A stretch of DNA of 64,000 nt, taken from Tipula vernalis (taxonomy: Eukaryota; Arthropoda; Insecta; Diptera; Tipulidae). Under the pieces are notes generated by a model that was not told where the DNA came from, did not search any database, and worked only from the letters and a program-made list of their open reading frames with translations. This document shows positions 22,946-35,030 of this stretch, piece by piece; position 1 is the first letter of the stretch, and the number at the start of each line of letters is the position of its first letter. The DNA lies in NCBI GenBank assembly GCA_958295665.1, contig OY282558.1:354943448-355007447 (forward strand), read 5' to 3'. Both the position numbers and the translations under genes were made by a program.

Positions 22946-23400
22946 AACCGGCTACGATTCAATATCTACGAAATTTATCATTAACTGCACTAAATTTTTA
23001 ACGCGTAACGTAGTTTATATAATAAAAACCGCGATTAGACTTGGGGAATTTCCTGATTGTCTTAAGATTACTAAAGTGTTTCCCGGCTTTAAGTCTGGTG
23101 ATAAAACATTGCCTACAAATTATCGACCAATCTCAGTATTGAACAGCTTCTCTAAGGGTTTTGTGAAAATTATTGCCGATAGAATTAAGCAATATTTTGA
23201 CAATCGGCCGCAGCTGCTGTTGTCAACGAAGTTTTGACAAGAATCTATATGGTAGGTTTTTCGTATCAATTCTTTTGATTGACCTAAAAAATCCTTTTGG
23301 CACTATCTCAACTATATTTGCAAGCTCCATTTTGGAGCCAAAGCGTTAAGTTTGACAAAGCTGGACGATATCTTCGGATTTTTTATTAGCTGAAATAAAT
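22943..23400 (+). pseudogene. LINE reverse transcriptase, N-terminal fragment
   Basis: The frame reads GYDSISTKFIINCTKF, AIRLGEFPDCLKITKVFPGF, GDKTLPTNYRPISVLNSFSK and DRIKQYFDNRP, ending at 23237: the fingers of a non-LTR polymerase. After a frameshift, VSILLIDLKNPFGTIS near 23265 is the decayed catalytic block (AFDT changed to PFGT). It starts abruptly at the end of the minisatellite and fades by about 23400. Confidence 0.75.
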
Positions 23401-26400
23401 TTTAAATTATCAGATGGATGTTTCAATTCGAGAAATTTTTAAAGTAACATGTGTGCAAATAAGAACGGTTATCGACCAAATATAATATCCGCCATACATA
23501 ATTATCAATCATTGAGAAATTACCGCCGACTTGCAAAATTCAAATGTTGAAACACTGAAAATACAAAAATTATGATATACAAATTGTTGGTTAAAAAGTT
23601 TAGATAAGTTTTAAAAGTTTGTTCACGATTCCGTTTTTATTTTCAAAATTCGCGCGTTGCCATTGCCAACCATTGTTCTTTAGAGGATGGTACAGTTTTA
23701 GGCAAGGAAGAAAATCTTGATAAACGTTTAATTTTAGAAAATATTTTCATATATACCTACAAAAATCAGATTTCAAACACAAATTAATTTATTAATTGTC
23801 CAAGAAGATTCCAAATTTTTTGGTAAATAATTACGATAACTGTCTTCTAAATTAAATTACAGTCATTTTTCGGTAGTTGAAGCAAAAAAAGCAAAAATAC
23901 TAGAGTTTTTAAGCTTGGTACTCATCTTCTATAGCCCTCAAATGAACACAAAAAAAAAGGTTAGCGCCCAATCTTTGTCAGGCCACTTCCGGAAAAGTGT
24001 AAAAGGTTGTAAAAATTTTTTTTACTTGAAGTCAAATGAGCCAAATCTTGAGCTATATAAATGCTTAAATAACCAAAAATAGCACTTCGAAATCTAATAA
24101 AGCTTAGAATGATCCAATCCAGTGTTTATTTTTTGAAATATTTGTAAAATCATGAATTGAGACTTTAACGGATGATAACGATAAAAAAATTGAAGATTCT
24201 TTGTGTTTATTTTTTTTTGTTTTCTTAAATTCCAACGAATCTATTGACATAATTTCAACCAATTCAAAAATGATTTGAAATTTAGAGAAATATGATTTTC
24301 TTGGAATTATTGCAATCAAATTGCCAAATTTAAAGTGATATAAAGTTGATATGTAAAAAATGTTACTTTCCATGCTTAGAGAAATTTTTGGAAATTATGA
24401 ATTCTCCTAATGTTTAGACCTAAAATTAATTCGAAATACGTTTTCAAATTTGATTTGAACTGAACTGAATATACTGTAAAATTTCATAGAACAAGGTCTT
24501 GTTTTATTCGGTAAACTATCATAAAACTGATACACTTTTTTACCATTATCCGTAATTTCAAGTTAGCTCGAAAACGAAACCGAAACAAGAAAACCACTGA
24601 AATGTTTTGTTTTTTTTGAATGGTTTTTTGATTCCCTTCCTGCATTTACATTTGTATCAATATAGAATTGCATACATTAAGGTTCATTTAAATTTTATCC
24701 ACTAAACATATGCTCCAACTTATTACTTTATATTAGTCCACACCTGTAAACCTTTCATGTCAACCTAAAATAGTGTTATAGTAACCAACCATTCTATTTT
24801 TATTTAACTATATGAACTTATTGACCTTAATACGAATATTATAGTACGCCAGCTGTATATATCTAAATCAGTCTTAACTCGGATAGTGTATAGACATACC
24901 CCATACTGCACAACCTGCTTAAATATTCCAATAAAATTAATTATATTTCATTATTATGATTTTCTGATGTGTTTATAAAGACATTATACAATGTCTTTTC
25001 ACATAATGATACGTGTGGGTGAACTATAAACACGATGTGTGAACAGAAACATAGGAGAATGATCGTGAAATGAATTCCAATGTAGTAAAGAGTTTTTGTT
25101 TTACTTGTAACATTGGATTATGTACTTACTTATATGTCACAATCGATTTGTATCATACAATTTTGGCTTTCTTTACAACGTTATTATGTAGATGAGAGCC
25201 ATTGTATACAAAAAAAAAACATATTTTTGGTACATAAAGCCATGTTTTGTGTTTCGGCTGATTGAAATTCTAAGTATTTACACATTTCTGATTTTTAAAG
25301 GATCACTTACCTATAAATAATCTCAATAACATATTTTTTTCTGTGCACACCTACAAGTACCTACTGTGTTGTCACAGATTTCATCTCAAACCAAACGAGT
25401 AGAAAAAAAAAAAATTTATAAAGGTGTGATATTGTGATGTATGGATTAAAGTGAATTGTTATGTAATGTTTTCAATGTACATATAACACTGGTAATTTAA
25501 TTTATGATATCGCGATTTAAATGTTAACCCAATTTTTATTAACAACACAGCAGAAGTAAAAAGAATAAAATATTATGTTACGAACATAAGACAAGTATTG
25601 TACGTAATTTACATTCGAATTCATTTTATTATCTCGCGCATTCGAAATGTACAATTTATTTTGACTGTCTTATACAAATAAACAGAATTTTTATTTTTTT
25701 TTTTGTTTATTTGTTATTTAGACAACCGACAGATATCGACTGGCAGTTTTTTTTTTTTCTATATGGTAAAATTAATTTTATTTTATTCGTTTTATATTTG
25801 TAGTCTATAAAGTAGCACTTTTCTTATTTATTTATTTTAAAATATTGTCGTTGTGCGACATATTTCAAGAAAAAATCGTAAATAAATAAATTTTAATTTA
25901 ATTATACTTTAGATAATGATACGCTTCGATCTCTATGCACATTAATTACGAACGAAATAATTTCACTTTTTTTAGTATTTTAATTAGTTTTCTGTTTGTC
26001 TGGCTAAAATCAATAAATTATAATGAATGTTTATAAATTAAAGAGGCGGAAAGACACAGTATGTGTTTAAATTTTTTTTTTTTTAGGATTTATAATCAAT
26101 GAGATAATTGTTATAAAGTGTTTTCGTCTCATTTTCTTAATTTTGATCTTATTTATTTATTATTAAATTTAAATGAAATATTATACTCAATGGAATTAGC
26201 AGATGCATTAATTTATTTGGTTTTTATTTAATTAATTTCTATTTTCGTTCACATTTTGGTTGACTTTATTCGTAGTTCTCCTTGCGAATGACCATTCCAT
26301 ATAGGAACATTAAAAAATATCAGCTTATACATCTGTGCCAATATAACATAAGGGAATAACTCATTTTGATAACCTTACAGAAGAACACTTTGAAGGAGAA

Positions 26401-26450
26401 GATAAAGGTTTCTGGAGCAGGTAATTTTTAGCACTATCTTGCTTATTAGC
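23400..26450. other. AT-rich DNA without supported genes
   Basis: No recognisable coding sequence or element. Short homopolymer runs are common (poly-A at 25410, poly-T at 25688 and 25750). AAAGACATT-ATAC-AATGTCTTT near 24978 forms a small 9 bp stem. It could be host intergenic or intronic DNA, but nothing shows this. Confidence 0.45.
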
Positions 26451-26744
26451 TATGTTTAGCATAAGATTTACATTTAAAGAGTTGGTTGAATATCTTGTCT
26501 TTGATGGGTGTGAAGTTTATAACAAATAACAAATTATAAGCATGTATTATAGTACAGTGTGAAAGTACACTGTTAATAAAATTCCAATAAGAATTTTGAG
26601 TGAAATATTAAAGTGTGAAGTTTATAACAAAAAAATAACAGAAAAGGATTTAGAATTTTTTTCGCAAGAATAATATATTTTCGAGAACGATTGGCAGTAA
26701 TAGTTTAAATAAAGTGACGTTAATCTTATGATGTATAGCACTTC

Positions 26745-27245
26745 TCAAAAAAAAGGGGGGAAGAGAAATCCGAGATTACATTTTTTTTTCATGAGTAATT
26801 TATTGTTCAAAGCCAATAGCATGAATATCACAGGGATTGTCGTAAAATGCCATTAGTGGTGAATAATAGCCGTAAGTGATGATAACCGAATGGTTTAAAC
26901 CACATTTCTCAAAGGTCATAAAACTTTTGCTCGTTTGAGTAAATTATTCTTCAAACCAATAACATGAATATCACAAGGATTGTCGCAAGATGCCATTAGC
27001 GGGAAATAATAGTCATAGGTGTCCTGAATCAAATGATGTATACCACATTTCACAACGGTTGGGAGGAAGACCAAATTTTGATTTTTATGTTACGTCATAG
27101 CGCTTTTACTCGTTTGAGCAATTTATTGTTCAAATCAATAACATGAACTCACAGGGATTGCCGCAAGACGGTGATAATGGTGAATAATAGCCTTAAATGC
27201 CGTGAATCTAACGGTGCATACAGCATTTCTCATCGGTGCAAAAGC
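26745..27245 (-). repeat. ~180 bp satellite, left arm
   Basis: About three units with the words TTTGAGCAATTTATTGTTCA, AATAACATGAATATCAC, AGGGATTGTCGCAAGATGCC and GGTGAATAATAGCC, ending at AAAAGCGCT. The orientation is opposite to that of the array at 32029-33270. A run of ATAA at about 27279-27300 marks the switch point between the arms. Confidence 0.75.
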
Positions 27246-27299
27246 GCTATTTTTGCATATACATGCTGTTGGTTAATAAAATAAATAAATAAATAAATA

Positions 27300-27446
27300 A
27301 AAAGCAAAAGCGCTTTGAAGTAACATAAAAATTAAAATTTGATATTCCTCCGTACCGTTGTGAAATGTGGTATTCTTCATTTGATTCAGGACACTTAATA
27401 CTATTATTCCTCGCTAATGGCATTTTGCGACAATCCTTGTGATATT
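27300..27446 (+). repeat. ~180 bp satellite, first unit of the right arm
   Basis: One unit reads AAAGCAAAAGCGCTTTGAAG, CGTTGTGAAATGTGGTATTC, TTGATTCAGGACACTTAA and ATGGCATTTTGCGACAATCC, cut at CTTGTGATATT (27436-27446). That 11-base word is repeated at 32029-32039 and marks the Jockey insertion. Confidence 0.75.
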
Positions 27447-27608
27447 ATCGTTTTTTTTTTTTTTTTTTTTTTAAACACCTTTATTGATTTGGCTACTACA
27501 ATCTTAAACTATTAATTCATTAGTAAGGTTGACATTAGTACTTATGAGATAAGCATAAACTTGTGTGGGTCTGCTGGACCAGTATCCAGTTCCCTTAAGA
27601 TATAATAT

Positions 27609-30243
27609 TCATACGGTTAGCTCATGTGGTTTGATTCGTTTGAGCCGCCTTACTACGTTTGTACTGTCCAGTAGTTGTACGGCCTCAACGTTGGTGTGGT
27701 TAAGAAGCCTCTTCTCATGTTTAATGGCACATTCGCGGATGACGTCGTCTATCAATTGTATTTTTAGATCGTTGTGTATTTCCCTGTTAGTGACAAATCG
27801 GTAAGCGTTGGTGACCATTCGAAGAAATTTATTTTGGCTACGTTGTATGATGTCTCTATTGGATTTATGAGTACAACCCCATAGCTGCGCACCATACATC
27901 CATAGTGGTTTGAAGATAGTCTGGTAGACTAGTCTTTTGCAATACAGGTTCATTTTGGAATGATGCCCAATTAACCAAGACATTCGTATCTGTTCAGCTT
28001 TTTGTCTCACATGATGTTTCCAGTTGAGCTTTGAATCTAAATGCAGACCAAAGTATTTTGCCGATTCAGCCTGCGGCACTTGCACCCCATTGAGGTATAT
28101 GTGTAGACTGTTATTTTTGTGTCGGAGCATAAATGTCACATGGGTTGATTTGAGCTCATTAAGCACTATTTTCCAGTCAATTGTCCATTTAGTAACGTTG
28201 TTCATTGCTCGTTGAAGATTTTCCACTGCCCTTGGTTGTGATTCGCGTACTGACATAATTACAGTGTCGTCAGCGAACGTGCCGATGAATGTTTTATTCG
28301 TTGTATGGTATGTCCGCAGTGTAGATAAGGTAGACGAGGGGTCCCAATACGCTTCACTGCGGAACTCCCGCTAGCGTTGGATAAAAAAGTCAGAACATGT
28401 TTCTTCATGGATGACTCTCAATTGGCGATCAGAGAGGTATGATTCAAGCAGCTGGCAATAGTTTTGTGGTAGCATTTTGCTCATCTTGAATGTCAATCCC
28501 TCGTGCCAAACCCTATCAAAGGCCTGATCTACATCCAGATATACGGCGGGGCAATATTTCTTTTCTTCTAACGCTTGCTCTGTTACCGTAGTTATTCGAT
28601 GGACTTGATCTATTGTGGAGTGGTTATTCCTGAATCCAAATTGAAAATCAGGAACGTTTACCATTGGCTTTAGACATTTTAGTAGTAGTTTTTCAAACAG
28701 CTTTGATAAGGTCGGAAGCAGTGAAATTGGTCTGTATGATGTTACTTCTTCATCTGGTTTACCTGGTTTCTTCAACATAATTATTTGAGCCGTTTTGAAG
28801 CATTTGGGTACATACTTCAATCTCATACATGCATTAAACAAGTATGTGCTCATGATGATTGCTTTGCGTGGAAGTTCCTTGAATAGACCCGATGATATTT
28901 CATTAATTCCTAGCGCCTTTTTTTGGCTAAGACTTAAAAGAGGAAGTGACCCTTTTAAAATCCTGATTTGGTTGATAGACAGGTGTTACGTCAATGTTGG
29001 ATTGAATGTCATGGGGTTGAAACACTGTTGCTAGGTGTTGAGCAAAGAGTTCAGCTTTTTCTTTGCCTTGTCGAACCCAATTGCCTTGAGTATTTCTTAT
29101 CGGTGGTACTCGAACTATAGGTCGTTTAAATTTTCTGGTTGCTTTCTATAAGGAGTAGTCCTTATCCATTTCTGGGCCTAGCCCCCTTAAGTAGTTGTCG
29201 AAGCAATCCTGTTTGAAGCTTTTGATTAGCCTATTGACTTTGTTACTTATTCGATTGAAGGGGTCATGTCTGCGGGATTTCGGGTGAGATGCCATATTCT
29301 CCTTGCCTTTCTCCTTTCCTTGATTTGTTCCCTGATTTCAGCTGGGTATTTGACTTCAATCTCCGCTTTGTCCTTTAATTCTGGAGTAGCTAGACTGGCG
29401 GTCATACGAGTATATTCAATGAAATTGTTTGTTTGTTGTTTCAATTCTTCATTACTCGTAATACTAACTTTTAATTGAACTAGCTCTTCCAGTTTTTCTC
29501 TGAAGAGATCCCAATCTGTGAATCTATTAGTAAGGTTTTGCTTTTTATTTTTCTTGATGACTATAGCGCTTACTGACCACAGTACAGGAATGTGATCAGA
29601 TGTTAAGTCGGTAATTCCTTCGACTCTAGTGTAACTGGATGAAATACCTTTTATGATGAAGAAATCAAGCAGATCTGGTATTTTTCCTGCATCCGTTGGC
29701 CAATACGTTGGCCTTCTTGGAGACAGATATTCACATTTGTTTTCATGAATGGCATTGAATAAAGCATTTCCTTTCCCAGGAGAAATTAGCCTGGAACCCC
29801 AAGCTGTATGTTTTATATTATAGTCCCCTCCAATAATAAATCTTGGACCGAGCTTAATAAAGACGTTATTAAATTGTAACTTCGTTGGTGTTTGCCCGGG
29901 TCCGTGGAGGACAGTATGCTGCCGCAATATTTAGATCTGCGCCATTATATTGGATTGAGATAACAGTTGCTTGCATGCAGCTTTCTCGAATATCCTCTTG
30001 TTGATTATGTTTGATATTATTTTTAATTAGTACAGCTGAACCACCTCTGGCTCTTTCACTGGGATAAGTTGTCTAGTAGGAATTAAATCCCTTTATTCTG
30101 AAAAAGCTTTTGTTGGAGAAGTCCGTTTCTGAAATAAGTGCAATATCTATATTGTTTGTATGGAGAAATATTTCCAGTTCTTGGGCTCGTTGGTTGAGCC
30201 CATTAGCGTTCCAAATTACAATGCGTAGGAACGAGTTAATCAT
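27609..30243 (-). pseudogene. Jockey ORF2: endonuclease and reverse transcriptase
   Basis: Begins ATG at 30241-30243 (MINSFLRIVIWNANGLNQRA), the start of an AP-type endonuclease. ALISETDFSNKSFF, GGDYNIKHTAWGSR and SDHIPVLWS (near 29580) carry metal-binding and catalytic residues. A linker precedes the polymerase: SYRPISLLPTLSKLFEKLL, FQFGFRNNHSTIDQVHRIT, the first Asp in YLDVDQAFDRVWHEG, GVPQ-stop-SVLGPLVYLIYTADIP, and FADD at about 28275. The thumb block KYFGLHLDSKLNWK and a cysteine-poor C-terminal end finish at 27609. About 878 codons, close to the usual ~900. Frameshifts near 28370, 29040 and 29928 and several stops inactivate it. Confidence 0.9.
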
Positions 30244-31812
30244 TTGTGTGTATGCTGACTTTTTTTGCTAGTCGGATAGAAATTAATTTCTAGTTTTGCC
30301 ACCCTTTCTGTTAAGTGACCAAGTGTCTGTTGAATTTGACTAAGCTTTTTAATAATTTCAAAGTTATTAGACTCGTTATTAACTTCTATGTGTTTGTTGT
30401 TTTGGTTTGATTCATCAGCAGATAATATGGGGATTTGCGCATGGGATAATCCAACTGTGGATGGTGTGATTGTTGTTTGTGGTTTAGCAGCTTTGGTTGT
30501 ACTACTCTTGTTCTATTATTCTGTTGACTTTTAATTTTGTTCTGATATACACAGCATCCTTTATAATGTGCAGTACGTCCTTGTTGTTGACAAAGAGCAC
30601 ATGAAGGCGCGATATCTGGTTGTTTTTTGTATTTTGTTGGGTGATGATCTCCAGCACATTTAACGCATTTGGTTTGACGATAGCAAAAACTCTTGGTATG
30701 CTTAAGTTGTTGACAATTCGTTCATTGTGGAATGTCCCTTGTCTTGTTAGGTGGCTCAATTTTAACTATACGGTACGCAAGTTTCTTGATGTTATATACT
30801 TCTTTATTGTTGTCTTTTTGTTTTAAGTCGATGTAAAACAATGGAAAGTGTTTCCTGTCTTTTACACCATTAGTTGTGACCATTTTGTATATGTTAGTAA
30901 TACCTGCGACTTCATGTCCCATTTTTTCTAAGTCTGCTTAGATGGTAAGCCTCTGATACCCACTCTATAAGCCTTTTCGCTCATCAGCTGGTAGGTGTGA
31001 TATTCTATATTTTCTGATTGGTTGCTGGGTTCTTTTTTAATTCTTCCAGTAATTTTTTGACATTTCTGTAATCATTTTCATTTTGAAATGTAATTTTAAT
31101 GTCACTGTTTGAAAGCGCCTTAAAATTAGTTGATTCACTAGTGGTTTTTATTACTTTTTGTCGAAAAAGTTCGAAATTTTTGATATTGCTCACGTTAATG
31201 GGTGGAGGCAGTGGTATTTTTGGGATTTTCTGTTCAGTTACAGAGCACTGAATCTATTATTCTGTTGAAAAACTGGAAATTTCCGCAGCAACCAGTTGGA
31301 ATTATTTGAATGTTCATGTTGACTAGATGATGGCTGAATATGGTTGGAAGAAAGATTGTTAACTCGTGCTGAATCCTTAGCTATGCTATTTTTAACCTTT
31401 CTTTTAGTGTAGAGTTTTCTCTCTTCAGTTCGGCAACCTCATTGCTCAGCTGCGCGATTAGTTTCTCCATTTTTTGAAATTTATTTAACAGCTCCTCGCT
31501 GTTTATACTATTTGTTGATGCACTCGGCATTTGTTCTGATAATGAAGTTACTTTTTCAGTGGAGATTGCATTGTTTGCAAATATTTTTTGTATTGGTGAT
31601 CAGATTGTAATGGAGCCCCTTCGGAATGAAAGTTCTTCCTCGTTACTCTTTTGAGCGTTGATATCGCTTAGCTTATTTTTGGTATCATTAGAATTTTGTA
31701 GCAATGTTTGGTCCCCTCTAGAATCCATTGGACCGACCTCCGGAGACAGTGGATTTTCCTGAACATCAGGTCTGCCACCTAGGGTATTAATTTTCTTTGT
31801 TGTCTTATCCAT
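30240..31812 (-). pseudogene. Jockey ORF1: gag-like RNA-binding protein
   Basis: Starts MDKTTKKINTLGGRPDVQ at 31812. A coiled stretch near 31440 is followed by a fragment IKITFQNENDYRNVKKLLEE (about 31100) and by FYIDLKQKDNNKEVYNIKKL (about 30800), the gag-like fold next to the zinc fingers. Zinc knuckles at about 30720-30530 read CQQLKHTKSFC, then KCVKCAGDHHPTK and CALCQQQG in the translated frame, the Jockey ORF1 pattern. The C-terminal end reads QIQQTLGHLTERVAKLEI, and the stop TGA overlaps the ORF2 start. Several frameshifts separate these blocks. The protein would package element RNA. Confidence 0.8.
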
Positions 31813-32028
31813 TGCGTTTTGTTTTTATAGTGTTATTACACTCGCCTCTAGAAGTTCAGCCGTTGTGATACAATAAAAATGCAAAACAAACGTTGGCCAG
31901 GTGCTACCGCGTTGAGGTAAACTAGAGACAGTTAATGGTTTCTAAATAGTTACAACGTTGGAGTATAAACCAATTTATAATTGGCTATAAACGGTCAACG
32001 CCTACCCTATTGAAACACACCGAGCACC

Positions 32029-33270
32029 CTTGTGATATTCGTGTTATTGGCTTTAACAATAAATTACTTAAACAAGCAAAAGCGCTATAACGTAGCACAA
32101 AAATCAAAGTTTGGTCTTCCCCCCAATCGTTGTGAAGTGTGGTATACATTATTTGATTTAGGACACCTTAAGCTATTATTCCTCACTAATGGCATCTTTC
32201 GCTAATCCCTGTGACATTCATGTTATTGATATGAACAATAAATTACTGAAACGAGCAAATGCGATAACACGTAATAAAAAAATTGGAATGAAGTGAAATG
32301 TGGTATCCACCGTTAGATTCACGACACTTAAGGCTATTATTCACCATTAATGGCATCGTGCGACAAACCCTGTGATATTCGTGTTATTGGTTTGAACAAT
32401 AAATTAATCAATCGAACAAAAGCGCTATGACTTAATAAAAAAAAATAAAAAAATTGGTATTCCACCCCACCGTTGAAAAATGTGGTGTACACCATTCGAT
32501 TCATGACACTTAAGGCTATTGTTCCCAATCAGTGGCATCTTGCGACAATCCCTGTGATACTCATATTATTGATTTGAACATTAAATTACTCAAACGAGCA
32601 AAGCGCTGCAATGTAATAAAAAACTTAAAATTTCGTATTCCTCCCCACCGTTGTGAAATGTGGTATTCATCATTTGATTCAGGACACCTATGACTATTAT
32701 TCCTCGCTAACGGAAACTTGCGACAATCCTTATGCTATTCATATTATTGGTTTGAACAATAAATTACTCAAACGAGCAAATGCGCTATGACTTAAAAAAA
32801 TAAAATAAAATTTGGTATACACCGTTAGATTCACGACACTTAAGGCTATTATTCACCATTAACGGCATCTTGCGACAATCCCTGTTATATTCATGTTATT
32901 GATGCGAACAATAAATTACTCAATCTAACAAAATCGCTATGACGTAACAAAAAAATAAAAAATTGGTAATTCGCCCCACCGTTGTGAAATGTGGTATACA
33001 TCATTTGATTCAGGACACCTAAGGCTATTATTACGCGGTAATGGCATCTTGCGACAATCGCTGTGATATTCATGATATTAATTTGAATAATATATTACTC
33101 AATCGAGCAAAAGCGGTATTTCACGTTACAAAACATTTAAAAGTTGGTGTTCCTCCCCACCATTGAGAAATGTTTCATACACCATTCGATTCTTGACACT
33201 TAAGGCTATTATTCTCCACTAGTGGCATCGTGCGACAATCTCTACTCCCTATACTCGACACCTAAGGCTA
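32029..33270 (+). repeat. ~180 bp satellite, right arm (about seven units)
   Basis: The anchor GGCATCNTGCGACAATCC recurs near 32192, 32352, 32533, 32711, 32863, 33043 and 33223. Full-unit spacing is 178-181, with two shorter units of 152 and 160. Each unit carries GTTATTGATTTGAACAATAA, ATTACTCAAACGAGCAAAAG, CCCCACCGTTGTGAAATG and CATTTGATTCAGGACACC. Divergence between units is moderate. Open frames across it are accidental. Confidence 0.85.
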
Positions 33271-33598
33271 TTAATTATCATCAATCTGATCTTGAGGTAG
33301 TTGCTGCATTGTTTATTTGTTAAAATAATACCCATTACTTTTCAGAATTTTTCACTTATATGTTTTTGTTACAAACTTCACATATGTATGACGTAATATT
33401 AGAAAAAAAAAACAGATGTAATTGCACTTGGATATGTCTATCTCTTAAAACTGTGGTTTTAACAGTGTAAATCATTCACACTTACGAAAAAAAACTCCAA
33501 TTGGAATTGTATATGTATACGTGTTATTTTTTTGTTATAAACTTCACACCCATTGGGCTTTGGTCCTTATAAAGAAAATGTGTTCTAAAGAAAAATAG

Positions 33599-33644
33599 GA
33601 ATACCTCAACATTACACTTTAATTGCTGTAATGTTGAGGTATTC
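33599..33644. repeat. Perfect 18 bp hairpin with a 10-base loop
   Basis: GAATACCTCAACATTACA (33599-33616) and its exact reverse complement (33627-33644) flank the loop CTTTAATTGC. It lies just outside the right inverted motif of the foldback-like structure. It is too short and too perfect for a typical microRNA precursor and is more likely a transposon end or a recent inverted duplication. Confidence 0.7.
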
Positions 33645-33659
33645 GTTTAATAATTAAAA

Positions 33660-34800
33660 CACATACACATGCCTAACACAAATATCTCAAATTATCTTTA
33701 ATGTATAGTAAATAATAGCTGAGTATCCACCTTTAAATCAATTTTAGATTTTGCCTGGATCCTCTTCTGTTAATTGTTTTTAAAATGTATGAAATATTTG
33801 ATCAATCAGATTTAGGATAGATAAAAGGTAATTTTTCTAATCTCTACTGATATTTATTGGTTCCGTGTAACATTTTGTTAAATCCGAAGAATAGATAGAA
33901 TTAACTCCCCATTTTCTTATATTTAATATTCGAAATTGCTCGGCTTCATTCAAGTTATTTATAAATTCAATTTCTCCAAATTATTTGGTGTATCGCAGCC
34001 ATCGCACGGAAAGCCAAGAAAATTCGTTACCATTTAAATTTCAAGCACAAAATTTTAGTTAATTTCAAATAATAAGTAATAATTATTAAAATACTTGCCT
34101 TTAGTTTTTGGCCGAAAAGCAATTTTTTTCTTTGCAATCTTCTCGAATTTGATGAAGTTGTTTTATGTCATTTCGTGATTCTCTAATTATACCAGGGTTT
34201 TGTCTCAGGGGTGGCAAATACGAGATGAAATTAGTTTTTCCTTCTGTTTTATTGTCTTTGCTTTGCCGTATGATGTTCATTTGCATGTACAAAAGGAATT
34301 TGCTTGTCGTATTTGGTCCTGGGCACGATTCGAAAATTGAGCGCCACTAAATTTAGAAGAATGTTATCGTTATGGAGTAAAACAAATTTGAAAGTTTTAA
34401 TGGTATTATAAGACGTTTAAAAGTGAAAAATGAAATCGTGAAGTAGTTGTTATACACTCGCTCTTTTAAAAATCTATTTCGTCCGTCCTACGTATCCCAC
34501 CCCTCTCACAAGAAAATTTCAACGTGTACACCAAATATTACAACAACTATAAAGAAATTTTGACTTTCAGATTTATAGTCTGATGTCTACCAACAACTTT
34601 TATGTCATAAAATATTTCCAACACTTAAATTTTGCAAGAATATAGTTTCTAAATGACTGATGTACTTTCCGAAAGCTTTTTTTATTAATTTTATTTTATT
34701 TAGCCAATGATTTAAAAATAAAACAAATTTTTAAAATAATGGTTTAGGGCTCTCTTTTATTTCAAAAAACATTATTACAGATTTAGCTTTAGTAAATAAA
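33660..34800. other. AT-rich DNA, no recognised gene
   Basis: The 63-codon minus-strand frame at 34101-34292 (TNFISYLPPLRQNPGIIRES) is not recognised and has no supporting context. Nothing else is visible. Confidence 0.4.
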
Positions 34801-34883
34801 TTTTGTCCACCAATTGTTGGTACTGCAATACCATTTTTCAAAATTATTTCAGATGTTGTACAAATTCACAAAATTTAACACCA

Positions 34884-35030
34884 ATTAAAAAAATAATTTT
34901 AAATTATGTAAAACAAACTAAGTCATTTTTAAGAGCCAACCCAAATATTATGGTGACCAGAGAGGACAAAAGGAATACTACGGTTTTAACATTACGAACA
35001 TATTGGTCTGATGTAGGCTTTATAGCGTCT
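34884..35030 (+). pseudogene. Fragment of a Penelope-like polymerase (N-terminal region)
   Basis: The plus frame reads KKIILNYVKQTKSFLRANPN, IMVTREDKRNTTVL. This resembles the (T/K)ADKGNTTVV region just before the reverse transcriptase of Penelope-like elements. A better version of the same motif, LITKADKGGTSVI, is in the element at about 51080. It is only ~45 codons and joins the Jockey fragment on the opposite strand at about 35031. Confidence 0.45.

Larger units (their letters stand above)
27447..32028 (-). mobile_element. Jockey-type LINE, nearly full length, degenerate
   Basis: About 4.6 kb, inserted in the satellite with an 11 bp target duplication, CTTGTGATATT (27436-27446 and 32029-32039). 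The 3' end carries a poly-A tail, seen as 22 T at 27451-27472, with an AATAAA signal about ten bases before it (27480-27485, minus strand). At the other end about 215 bp of untranslated leader precede ORF1. ORF1 and ORF2 overlap as ATGA. Both contain several frameshifts and stops. Confidence 0.9.
26503..33560. mobile_element. Foldback-like structure with inverted arrays of ~180 bp repeats
   Basis: Two arms of the same tandem repeat face each other. The left arm (about 26745-27245) has units in one orientation. From about 27300 to 33270 the units run in the other orientation, interrupted by a Jockey insertion. Outside the arms, 28 bases beginning GTGTGAAGTTTATAACAAAA occur at about 26615-26643 and inverted at about 33525-33552. 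Each side carries a second, diverged copy (26509-26527; 33371-33388). Long inverted repeats made of short tandem units are the hallmark of foldback-type elements. No transposase is found inside. Confidence 0.55.

Noticed and set aside
32337..33073. Two minus-strand frames of 60-63 codons with similar sequence
   Set aside because: They are the same satellite unit translated twice.
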